Shown here piece by piece: positions 1-5,129 of a stretch of DNA of 5,129 bases. The translations under genes were made by a program, and so were the position numbers. Under the pieces are notes generated by a model, which worked only from the letters and a program-made list of their open reading frames with translations, had not been told where the DNA came from and did not search any database. This DNA comes from an uncultured Clostridium sp. (GTDB lineage Bacteria; Bacillota_A; Clostridia; Lachnospirales; Lachnospiraceae). How positions within the stretch are numbered: position 1 is the stretch's first letter; the number at the start of each line of letters is the position of its first letter. The stretch is from positions 1 through 5,129 of the forward strand of contig USQV01000092.1 of the NCBI GenBank assembly GCA_900556965.1, given 5' to 3'.

Positions 1-1
1 A

Positions 2-691
2 GCCGGTCTTTTTAATGCAGCCGATACAGGAAACGGTATCTGGAAGCTTATCGGTGAAAATGATGTTTATTTTACCAGAACGATCATCATTGCTGCCGGA
101 GCCGGACACAGGAAGCTTGGGGTTTTCGGGGAAGAAGATCTGGCCGGGGCAGGAGTTTCTTATTGTGCTACCTGTGACGGCGCTTTTTTTCGCGGAAAAA
201 CCACAGCGGTGATCGGCGGCGGGGATGCGGCGCTTGAGGATGCAGTCCTTCTTGCAAAGCTTTGCCAAAAGGTCTATCTGATCCACCGCAGGAATGAGCT
301 TCGCGGTGCAAAAAGCTTACAGGAACGTCTGCGGTCACTGGAAAATGTGGAGATCTTGTGGGATACGGTGGTGGCTTCCGTAAACGGTGATGTGCGCGTG
401 GAAACACTGACACTGGCGGATGTAAGCTCCGGTGCAAAGAGAGAGCTTCCGGTGGACGGTGTGTTTATTGCAGCAGGGATCACGCCGAATACAGACGGAC
501 TGGGCTTGGAGGAGCTTTTAACGCTGGATCAGAGCGGTTACATCGTATCCGGAGAGGACGGAAGGACATCATGTCCGGGGATTTTTGCAGCAGGTGACAT
601 CAGAACAAAAAAATTGCGTCAGATCATCACCGCGGTGGCTGACGGTGCTAATTGTGTGAGCAGTGTGGAAGAATATCTGAATGGTCGGTAA
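2..691 (+). CDS. trxB: Thioredoxin reductase, 5'-truncated by window edge
   Basis: NADPH-dependent flavoprotein that reduces oxidised thioredoxin in the cytoplasm. The open frame runs in from the left edge, and 229 residues are visible. Family members are usually a little over 300 residues, so roughly 80 N-terminal residues, including the first FAD GxGxxG motif, lie outside the window. Visible in order: the redox-active CATC disulfide followed by DGAFF (Cys codons 164-166 and 173-175), the NADPH-binding GGGDAALEDA motif (from about 215), the HRRNELRG motif that contacts the NADPH phosphate (284-307), and the C-terminal GIFAAGD FAD motif (about 580-600) followed by RQIITAVADGA. The CATC motif separates it from ferredoxin-NADP reductase-like relatives that lack the cysteines. 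The stop at 689-691 is 22 bases before the preferred start of the next gene, which suggests co-transcription. An in-frame GTG at 209 is internal, not the true start. Confidence 0.96.
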   Translation, partial: AGLFNAADTGNGIWKLIGENDVYFTRTIIIAAGAGHRKLGVFGEEDLAGAGVSYCATCDGAFFRGKTTAVIGGGDAALEDAVLLAKLCQKVYLIHRRNELRGAKSLQERLRSLENVEILWDTVVASVNGDVRVETLTLADVSSGAKRELPVDGVFIAAGITPNTDGLGLEELLTLDQSGYIVSGEDGRTSCPGIFAAGDIRTKKLRQIITAVADGANCVSSVEEYLNGR

Positions 692-713
692 AGAAAGAGG
701 AAAACAGCGAAAT

Positions 714-2123
714 ATGAATTACAGAAAAAAACTCCTTACAGCCGGATGTGTGTTTGCTTTGAGTCTGGCATTTTCAAACGGGGAAGTCTTTGCAGATACG
801 GGAAGTAAAGCGGTAGAGGCCAGCCAGAGAACCGGTGTTCCGGTGGTGGGCACATCCGAAGCGTCGTATGCGAATGTAGCGATCTCCCAGGTAAGTAATT
901 ATGTCAATGTACGCACGGAGGCCAATACGACAAGTGAAGTGGTCGGAAAGATCTATAACAACTGTGCGGCAACGATCCTGTCGACGGTGGACGGAGAAGG
1001 CGGAAAGTGGTACAAGATCCAGTCCGGAACCGTGAGCGGATACATAAAAGCGGAATACTTTATTACCGGTGCCGAGGCAGAGAAAATAGCCAAAAAGGTA
1101 GGGACCGTCTATGTGACGATCAACACGGCGTCCTTAAGACTGAGGGAGGAACCGAATACCACAAGCCGGACCCTGACTCTGTTATCTCAGGATGCCGAAT
1201 ATATTGCCCTGAAAGAGGAGGGCGATTTTGTTGAGATCCAGGTAGATGCTGCACTCGACGGATATGTGCATAAGGACTACCTGAAGCAGCGGGTCGTGTT
1301 TGAACAGGCGGTCAGCTTAGAGGAGGAACGGCAGAAGTTTGCGGAAACGGAAAAGCTAAAACGGGAAGCCAAAGAAGCTATCGCAGCTTTGGAAAAGATC
1401 AAAAAAGAGGAGCCGGTCGGGATCATAGCGGCGAATCCGGAGGGCGGATCCATACCGCAGATAACTGCACCGGGGCAGAGCTCATCCGGCAATGAAGCAG
1501 CCGGTCAGGGCCCTTCAGATCAGGGTTCATCCGGTCTTTTTGGCTCCTTAGTGGGCGGCAGCTTAGTTACGATCGTTCCGGAGCAGGGAACGTCGGGCTC
1601 AGGTACGTCTTCTAATGGCAAGGGCAATGGCTTAAACGGAAATACGATCCTGTTTGGCCAGAACGGGCCGGGAATGACAACAGACAGCGAAACCTCGTCA
1701 GACGGGACAGAAAGCAGTCAGAGTGGCACACAGAGCGGCCCCGGAAGCGTTGCACTCACCTCTGCAACACGGACTGCAATCATCGCCTATGCAAAGCAGT
1801 TCCTAGGGAATCCGTATGTTTACGGAGGGACAAGCTTAACGAACGGTGCCGATTGCTCCGGCTTTACCATGAAGGTGTTTGAAAATTTCGGTATCGACAC
1901 CGGAAGAACATCCCGCGATCAGGCAGATAAGGGAAAAACGATCCCTCTGGATTCGATCCAGCCGGGCGACCTTGTTTTTTATGCCAATGGCGATTATATC
2001 AATCACGTGGCATTATATATCGGCGGCGGTCAGATCATCCACGCCAGCACGCCGAAAAATGGTATTATGATCACAACAATGAATTACAGAACTCCGTATA
2101 AAGCGGTAACATTTTTAAATTAA
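714..2123 (+). CDS. Secreted SH3b-SH3b-NlpC/P60 (C40) cell-wall peptidase
   Basis: Predicted secreted peptidoglycan endopeptidase of 469 residues. Residues 1-27 form a signal peptide: MNYRKK, a hydrophobic core, then cleavage after VFA before D28. Two bacterial SH3-like domains follow, at about 54-118 (YVNVRTEAN, WYKI, GYIKAEY) and 129-191 (SLRLREEPN, GYVHKDY). Next come a charged, probably coiled helix (about 200-234), a Gly/Ser/Thr/Gln/Asn-rich linker (about 235-349) and a C-terminal NlpC/P60 domain (about 352-469). The expected catalytic residues are present: Cys381 in DCSGF, His431 in NHVALYIG and His443 in IIHAS. The family cleaves peptide stems, typically gamma-D-Glu-diamino-acid bonds, and the SH3b domains probably bind the wall; both are family knowledge, not seen here. 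I chose ATG 714 because it puts a normal signal peptide at the N terminus. An in-frame ATG at 681 adds 11 residues and overlaps trxB. AAGAAAGAGG at 691-700 is a plausible but distant ribosome site. Confidence 0.93.
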   Translation: MNYRKKLLTAGCVFALSLAFSNGEVFADTGSKAVEASQRTGVPVVGTSEASYANVAISQVSNYVNVRTEANTTSEVVGKIYNNCAATILSTVDGEGGKWYKIQSGTVSGYIKAEYFITGAEAEKIAKKVGTVYVTINTASLRLREEPNTTSRTLTLLSQDAEYIALKEEGDFVEIQVDAALDGYVHKDYLKQRVVFEQAVSLEEERQKFAETEKLKREAKEAIAALEKIKKEEPVGIIAANPEGGSIPQITAPGQSSSGNEAAGQGPSDQGSSGLFGSLVGGSLVTIVPEQGTSGSGTSSNGKGNGLNGNTILFGQNGPGMTTDSETSSDGTESSQSGTQSGPGSVALTSATRTAIIAYAKQFLGNPYVYGGTSLTNGADCSGFTMKVFENFGIDTGRTSRDQADKGKTIPLDSIQPGDLVFYANGDYINHVALYIGGGQIIHASTPKNGIMITTMNYRTPYKAVTFLN

Positions 2124-2124
2124 C

Positions 2125-2132
2125 AGGAGGGG
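2125..2132 (+). promoter_or_regulatory. Ribosome binding site of sdaAB
   Basis: AGGAGGGG begins 2 bases after the upstream peptidase stop codon and ends 6 bases before ATG 2139. It is a near-perfect Shine-Dalgarno match and fixes the sdaAB start. An ATG at 2134 is closed by TGA after one further codon and is not a gene. Confidence 0.85.
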
Positions 2133-2138
2133 TATGAC

Positions 2139-2816
2139 ATGAACGAAATCGGTACCTTTGATATTCTCGGACCTAATATGATCGGTCCGTCAAGCTCCCA
2201 CACGGCCGGTGCGCTCCGCATCGCATTCGTGGCAGGAAGAATGGTTGAAAAACCAGCAGCAGTAAAATTTGTGCTGTACGGATCCTTTGCAAGGACCTAC
2301 CACGGACACGGAACAGATCGTGCTCTGGTGGGCGGGATCCTTGGATATCATCCGGACGATGAACGGATCCGGGATTCCTTTGAACTGGCTAAAAAAGCAG
2401 GGCTTAAATACGAGTTTCAGGAGAATTTTACAGACAAAGAGATATACCCGAATACAGTAGACATCTATGTGACAGGAGAAGACGGCTCTGTCATGTCCCT
2501 GCGCGGAAAATCCATTGGCGGCGGAAATGCGGTGATCACAAAACTGAACGGAGTGGATGTGGAGCTGACAGGAAATTACAGCACGCTTGTTGTGGAACAT
2601 CATGACAAGAAAGGCACACTGGCACGTGTGGCTACAGTGTTGAGTGATTATGACCTGAATATCGGTTCTCTCAGACTTTACCGGGAGAGCAAGGGAAAGA
2701 TGGCTTATGCGATCATTGAAGTGGACACAAACGTTTCATCACAGGCGTTGGATGCACTCCGCAGCGTTGAAGCTGTTGTAAATGTGCTTCTTGTGCCTGC
2801 CATCAAACTGGATTAA
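2139..2816 (+). CDS. sdaAB: L-serine dehydratase, beta subunit (with ACT domain)
   Basis: Beta subunit of the oxygen-labile iron-sulfur L-serine dehydratase, which deaminates L-serine to pyruvate and ammonia in the cytoplasm together with the alpha subunit encoded next. The 225-residue length fits the family. The N-terminal SDH-beta domain carries the signature GPSSSHTAG (S18-S19-S20-H21-T22, codons 2190-2204) and the GHGTDRALVGGILG segment near residues 56-69. The C terminus, about 148-220, is an ACT domain (TLVVEHHDKKGTLARVATVL, then DYDLNIGSLRL). ACT domains often bind amino acids, so serine sensing is possible but not shown by the sequence. The stop codon TAA (2814-2816) is followed by the sdaAA ribosome site and start within 14 bases, so the two subunits are almost certainly translated from one message. 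No separate promoter is visible in the 15-base gap upstream. Confidence 0.96.
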   Translation: MNEIGTFDILGPNMIGPSSSHTAGALRIAFVAGRMVEKPAAVKFVLYGSFARTYHGHGTDRALVGGILGYHPDDERIRDSFELAKKAGLKYEFQENFTDKEIYPNTVDIYVTGEDGSVMSLRGKSIGGGNAVITKLNGVDVELTGNYSTLVVEHHDKKGTLARVATVLSDYDLNIGSLRLYRESKGKMAYAIIEVDTNVSSQALDALRSVEAVVNVLLVPAIKLD

Positions 2817-2817
2817 T

Positions 2818-2825
2818 GGAGGAGA
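2818..2825 (+). promoter_or_regulatory. Ribosome binding site of sdaAA (decides the start)
   Basis: GGAGGAGA starts 2 bases after the sdaAB stop and its core ends 6 bases before ATG 2831. This favours 2831 over the in-frame ATG at 2816, which overlaps the sdaAB stop (TAATG) and would place the Shine-Dalgarno inside its own coding sequence. Confidence 0.85.
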
Positions 2826-2830
2826 TCTGT

Positions 2831-3721
2831 ATGAATTTTATTAATGGAGCAGAGCTTTTAGAATACTGTGAAAAAGAAAATAAAAAGATTTCTGAGGCCA
2901 TGTTTGAGCGGGAAACGACGTATCTGGAGCAGGACCCGGAAAAGACCAGAGAGCGCATGAAAAAAGCATATTCGATCATGCAGTCTGCGGTGAAGAAGCC
3001 TTTACAGGAGGACATCATCAGCATGGGCGGAATGATCGGCGGCGAGAGCAAGAAGCTTCATGCACTGCGTACAGAGGGAAAAAACATCTGCGGCAGCCTT
3101 GTTTCCAAGGCAATTGCTTATGCGGTCGGAGTGCTGGAGGTAAATGCTTCCATGGGGCTTATCGTAGCGGCACCGACAGCCGGTTCCTCCGGAGTTATTC
3201 CGGGTACACTCTGTGCACTTCAGGAGGAGTACGGCTTTTCAGATGAGGAGATCTGTCAGGCGCTTTTCAATGCGGCAGGAATCGGTTACCTGATCACAAG
3301 AAATGCTACGACAGCAGGCGCCGAGGGTGGATGTCAGGCCGAGGTCGGCTCCGCAAGTGCTATGGCTGCTTCCGCAGTCGTTGAGCTTATGGGAGGAACT
3401 CCGAGACAGTGTATGGATGCGGCTTCCTTTGCTATGGTCAATATTCTGGGACTTGTATGTGACCCCATCGGAGGTCTTGTTGAAAATCCGTGTCAGAACC
3501 GGAATGCAATGGGAGCATCGAACGCCCTGATCTCCGCGGAGCTTTCTCTTGCCGGGATCAAGAGCATCACTCCTATTGATGAGACAATAGGCGTTATGTA
3601 TGCGGTCGGAAAATCGATCCCCTCCGAGCTGCGTGAAACCTCCTTAGGCGGAATGGCTGTGGCTAAGAGCGCTTGTGAGACCTGCCGTGCCTGCGCGGAA
3701 AAGAGAAATAAACAAAGCTAA
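2831..3721 (+). CDS. sdaAA: L-serine dehydratase, alpha subunit (iron-sulfur catalytic)
   Basis: Catalytic alpha subunit, 296 residues, carrying the [4Fe-4S] cluster that activates L-serine for elimination to pyruvate and ammonia. The SDH-alpha domain fills nearly the whole chain: MGGMIGGE near residues 65-72, the glycine-rich APTAGSSGVIPG near 114-125, EGGCQAEVGSA near 165-175, and CDPIGGLVENPCQNRN from 210. Cys168, Cys210 and Cys221 have the same spacing (42 and 11) as the three cluster ligands described for the Legionella pneumophila enzyme, so I infer they are the ligands here. The C-terminal tail has three further cysteines, CETCRAC (282, 285, 288), in the region where the single-chain enzymes place a tail cysteine near the cluster. 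The start at 2831 is set by a strong ribosome site; an upstream ATG at 2816 would add five residues. It is the last gene of the rightward block, with a terminator hairpin 54 bases after the stop. Confidence 0.96.
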   Translation: MNFINGAELLEYCEKENKKISEAMFERETTYLEQDPEKTRERMKKAYSIMQSAVKKPLQEDIISMGGMIGGESKKLHALRTEGKNICGSLVSKAIAYAVGVLEVNASMGLIVAAPTAGSSGVIPGTLCALQEEYGFSDEEICQALFNAAGIGYLITRNATTAGAEGGCQAEVGSASAMAASAVVELMGGTPRQCMDAASFAMVNILGLVCDPIGGLVENPCQNRNAMGASNALISAELSLAGIKSITPIDETIGVMYAVGKSIPSELRETSLGGMAVAKSACETCRACAEKRNKQS

Positions 3722-3742
3722 GGGACGGAAAACACAATTTTT

Positions 3743-3765
3743 AAGCGGATTGGGAATATCCGCTT
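3743..3765. repeat. Perfect 8-bp inverted repeat downstream of sdaAA
   Basis: AAGCGGAT (3743-3750) and ATCCGCTT (3758-3765) are exact reverse complements around a 7-base loop. It lies between the sdaAA stop and the terminator. No T tract follows on either strand, so it is not a standard intrinsic terminator by itself. It could stabilise the 3' end of the sda message or bind a protein; the role is unknown. Confidence 0.6.
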
Positions 3766-3775
3766 GACAATATAA

Positions 3776-3818
3776 AAAAGAGGACCTGGGATTCTTTACG
3801 ACCCCTGGGTCCTCTTTT
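3776..3818. terminator. Bidirectional intrinsic terminator between convergent blocks
   Basis: AAAAGAGGACC (3776-3786) pairs perfectly with GGTCCTCTTTT (3808-3818). Two G-T wobbles and two G-C pairs extend the stem inward, leaving a 13-base loop (3791-3803). On the + strand the stem ends in TTTTAT. On the - strand it ends in a run of six T followed by ATA. It can therefore stop the sdaAA message from the left and the flavodoxin-like message from the right. Confidence 0.88.
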
Positions 3819-3862
3819 ATAAACAATGTTTTTCAAAGCCCCTTACTTATTTTTAACAGCAA

Positions 3863-4360
3863 TTAATGAAAAAGCTCCTTTGCCTTAGAGGCGAAGCGTT
3901 TGCCGTAAACCGGGAAAAGATCGGAACCGGAGAGCTCTGTTCCGGTAGCTATCGGCCCGAGATGAACGAAAGGTTTTCCGAGGCTTGTACCACCGGAATA
4001 TACCAGCATGCCCTTTACGATCAGCTGTTTAAGGATACTCTCAATGGCTGTAACAGGGCCGCCCTGGGGAACATTGGAGGTTGCGAAGGCACCGCCTAAT
4101 TTACCGCCTAAGCTGACCGGACAGGTATCGAGCCATTTTTTCATCTGCCAGGATTCGGAAGCATAATAATCCGGGGTACCAAACACAACGCCAACGGATT
4201 CATTTAATTCTTTTGTGTAAGCTTCTTCATTCTCGGCGAAGGAGTCTACAGGGATCAGGACAGCTTCTACGCCTTCTACCTGCTCCATTCCCATTTTGAT
4301 TATTTCTGCCATGGCGGCTGTGCGCCCGGTGTAAGAATGGTATACAATTGAGATTTTCAT
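3863..4360 (-). CDS. Flavodoxin/WrbA-like FMN-binding protein
   Basis: Small cytoplasmic flavoprotein of 165 residues with the flavodoxin-like fold. The N-terminal beta strand MKISIVYHS leads into an FMN phosphate-binding loop of the form S-Y-T-G-R-T (residues 9-14). Further in come FGTPDYYASESWQMKKWLD (about 60-78), and GGAFATSNVPQGG followed by the helix TAIESILKQLIVKGMLVYSGG, which resemble the WrbA-type NAD(P)H:quinone oxidoreductase pattern. Whether it passes single electrons like a flavodoxin or reduces quinones like WrbA cannot be decided from sequence alone, so I give no symbol. It starts 23 bases after the hpf stop, with GAAGGA at 4373-4378 (minus-strand sense) as a ribosome site 12 bases from the ATG, a rather long spacing. 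It probably depends on the hpf promoter. It ends facing sdaAA, with the shared terminator 44 bases beyond its stop. Confidence 0.9.
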   Translation of the reverse strand: MKISIVYHSYTGRTAAMAEIIKMGMEQVEGVEAVLIPVDSFAENEEAYTKELNESVGVVFGTPDYYASESWQMKKWLDTCPVSLGGKLGGAFATSNVPQGGPVTAIESILKQLIVKGMLVYSGGTSLGKPFVHLGPIATGTELSGSDLFPVYGKRFASKAKELFH

Positions 4361-4383
4361 AATACGAGTTATTCCTTCTTTAC

Positions 4384-4911
4384 TTAAAATTCCGGTTCGA
4401 TCAAACCGTAGGAGTTTGCTTTCCGTTTATAAACGACGTTGACCTCGTTGGTGTCCGCGTTGAGGAACATAAAGAAATTATGTCCTAAAAGCTCCATCTG
4501 AACACAGGCCTCCTCCGGATCCATCGGCTTCATGGCAAAACGTTTTGTCTTGACAATCTTAATGGCTTCCTCGTGCTCTGATTCCTCCTGAAGGAATGCA
4601 TCACTGAAGGAAAGTGCGCTTTGCTTTTTATCAACCAGCTTGGTTTTATATTTTTTGATCTGACGCTCAATGATCTCCTCTACAAGGTCAATGGATACGT
4701 ACATATCGTTGGAATCCTGTTCTGCACGAATGATAGTTCCTTTTACCGGGATCGTAACTTCGATTTTCTGCCGTCCCTTTTCCACACTCATTGTGATCTG
4801 AACTTCCGTGTCATCTGAGAAATAGCGTTCCAGTTTTCCGATCTTGCTTTCCGCAGCTTCCCTCAAACCTGGGGTAATATCGATATTCTTTCCGCTGATA
4901 GTATAACGCAT
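4384..4911 (-). CDS. hpf: Ribosome hibernation promoting factor, long form
   Basis: Ribosome-associated factor of 175 residues that, in this family, binds the 30S decoding region and pairs ribosomes into inactive 100S dimers under stress or in stationary phase. Residues about 2-96 form the S30AE/YfiA domain (MRYTISGKNIDITPGLREA at the start, EQDSNDMYVSIDLVEEIIERQI towards its end). A charged linker (about 97-116) leads to the C-terminal dimerisation domain (about 117-173; KRFAMKPMDPEEACVQMELL, then HNFFMFLNADTNEVNVVYKR). Both domains and the usual long-form length are complete, so it should dimerise without a separate modulation factor. The start is supported by AAGGAG (4920-4925, minus-strand sense) eight bases from the ATG and by a good promoter just upstream. 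In many Firmicutes secA follows this gene; here a flavodoxin-like gene follows instead. Confidence 0.96.
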   Translation of the reverse strand: MRYTISGKNIDITPGLREAAESKIGKLERYFSDDTEVQITMSVEKGRQKIEVTIPVKGTIIRAEQDSNDMYVSIDLVEEIIERQIKKYKTKLVDKKQSALSFSDAFLQEESEHEEAIKIVKTKRFAMKPMDPEEACVQMELLGHNFFMFLNADTNEVNVVYKRKANSYGLIEPEF

Positions 4912-4919
4912 AGAATCAA

Positions 4920-4925
4920 CTCCTT
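4920..4925 (-). promoter_or_regulatory. Ribosome binding site of hpf
   Basis: Read on the - strand, AAGGAG lies eight bases before ATG 4911 and is preceded by a run of A. The spacing and match support this start. Confidence 0.8.
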
Positions 4926-4941
4926 TTTTTGGGATGGATTT

Positions 4942-4970
4942 ATTATAGCATATAATTCAGTAAAAGACAA
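4942..4970 (-). promoter_or_regulatory. Sigma-A-type promoter of hpf with extended -10
   Basis: On the - strand, TTGTCT (4965-4970) and TATAAT (4942-4947) are separated by 17 bases, and TGC directly precedes the -10 box, giving an extended -10. A start site near 4935 would leave a leader of about 24 bases containing the hpf ribosome site. The -10 is a perfect consensus and the -35 matches four of six bases. The pattern fits the vegetative sigma factor rather than a stress sigma factor. Confidence 0.78.
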
Positions 4971-5025
4971 CCAATAATGTGAAAAGGTGCGACAATTTAA
5001 TAAAAAATAAAGAATTTGAACGCAG

Positions 5026-5087
5026 ATAAGCATTCCCCCGCTTCAAGTGCGCGGAGCACTAAGCGGCGGGTGAGGGGGGATGCTTAT
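5026..5087. repeat. Long imperfect palindrome (hairpin 1 of a structured array)
   Basis: The outer arms 5026-5039 and 5074-5087 form a 14-bp stem (ATAAGCAT on the left, ATGCTTAT on the right, plus a C-run against a G-run) with one T-G wobble. Inside, CCGCTT (5038-5043) pairs with AAGCGG (5061-5066), and AGTGC (5046-5050) pairs with GCACT (5056-5060) around a GCGGA loop. The two stems compete for bases 5038-5039, so a fold must choose or shift slightly. The element is GC-rich inside an AT-rich spacer, and no coding frame covers it. It could be an RNA domain, a palindromic repeat or a transposon end. Confidence 0.7.
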
Positions 5088-5116
5088 GTCAGTGGGAGTT
5101 GAAAGCTCCCACTGAC
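5088..5116. repeat. Perfect 11-bp palindrome (hairpin 2 of the array)
   Basis: GTCAGTGGGAG (5088-5098) pairs exactly with CTCCCACTGAC (5106-5116). One T-G wobble closes a TGAAA loop. It begins on the base after hairpin 1 ends, so the two stems could stack. No T tract follows on the + strand, and on the - strand it runs straight into hairpin 1, so simple termination is not the obvious role. Confidence 0.75.
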
Positions 5117-5117
5117 A

Positions 5118-5129
5118 GATCGCGAAGCG
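5118..5129. repeat. Third hairpin, cut by the window end
   Basis: CGCGAAGCG (5121-5129) folds as CGC/GCG around GAA and contains GCGAAGC, known as an exceptionally stable DNA mini-hairpin. The bases before it, GAT at 5118-5120, would extend the stem if the next bases beyond the window are ATC. That continuation is a prediction. Confidence 0.45.

Noticed and set aside
681..713. ATG 681 as start of the NlpC/P60 protein
   Set aside because: It overlaps trxB and adds 11 mostly polar residues ahead of an otherwise normal signal peptide. ATG 714 gives the cleaner N terminus, although its ribosome site spacing is long, so 681 is not fully excluded.
735..749. Possible lipobox (LTAGC) in the peptidase signal peptide
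   Set aside because: The cysteine is at residue 12, before the hydrophobic core, and position -3 is Thr. A standard cleavage site after VFA at residue 27 fits better.
2190..2603. 137-codon open frame on the - strand opposite sdaAB
   Set aside because: It lies fully inside the well-supported sdaAB gene, has no recognisable domain, and its composition looks like an antisense shadow.
2816..2830. ATG 2816 as start of sdaAA (TAATG overlap with sdaAB)
   Set aside because: The strong GGAGGAG at 2818-2824 is correctly spaced for ATG 2831, and the five extra residues have no family support that I can see.
2812..2849. 10-bp direct repeat ATTAATGGAG at 2812-2821 and 2840-2849
   Set aside because: One copy is the sdaAB stop plus the sdaAA ribosome site and the other is in-frame codons of sdaAA. 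There is no third copy or regular spacing, so coincidence is the simpler explanation.
3764..3792. Perfect TTGACA (3764-3769) as a + strand promoter
   Set aside because: At 17 bases spacing the -10 position reads TGGGAT, inside the terminator stem, and no gene follows on the + strand.
5026..5116. Hairpin array as an intrinsic terminator for a - strand gene to the right
   Set aside because: On the - strand the T-rich stretch (TTTATTTTTTATT) begins about 14 bases after the stem rather than directly at its foot, and two stacked hairpins exceed what termination needs. Weak termination remains possible.
1..5129. CRISPR array, tRNA or rRNA genes, known riboswitch
   Set aside because: No regularly spaced direct repeats, no cloverleaf-like or rRNA segments, and no recognised riboswitch core were seen in the intergenic regions.

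Overview
The window looks like chromosomal DNA from an anaerobic low-to-mid-GC Firmicute, most likely class Clostridia and probably Lachnospiraceae. This is an inference from four things: the two-subunit iron-sulfur L-serine dehydratase, the long two-domain hibernation factor, the SH3b-SH3b-helix-linker-NlpC/P60 wall hydrolase architecture, and the strong AGGAGG-type ribosome binding sites. No rRNA or other taxonomic marker is present.

Left block, + strand (1-3721): four tightly packed genes reading rightward. They are the 3' three quarters of thioredoxin reductase (trxB, cut by the window edge), a secreted NlpC/P60 cell-wall peptidase, and the beta (sdaAB) and alpha (sdaAA) subunits of L-serine dehydratase. 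The gaps are 22, 15 and 14 bases, so one polycistronic message is plausible. SdaAB and SdaAA together form one enzyme that converts L-serine to pyruvate and ammonia. TrxB recycles thioredoxin with NADPH. The peptidase acts outside the membrane and has no obvious biochemical link to the other three.

Middle (3722-3862): the convergent junction. It holds an 8-bp perfect inverted repeat of unknown role and then a strong hairpin with A and T tracts on its two sides, the form expected of a bidirectional intrinsic terminator serving both gene blocks.

Right block, - strand (4911 down to 3863): hpf (long ribosome hibernation promoting factor) followed after 23 bases by a WrbA/flavodoxin-like FMN protein, probably one transcript. 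An extended -10 promoter lies just upstream of hpf at 4942-4970.

Right edge (4971-5129): no gene. AT-rich spacer gives way to a GC-rich array of hairpins packed end to end (5026-5087, 5088-5116, and one from about 5118 cut by the window end). This is the least explained part of the window: a structured RNA, a palindromic repeat, or the end of a mobile element. The other genes are ordinary housekeeping functions, and I see no clear new multi-gene system.
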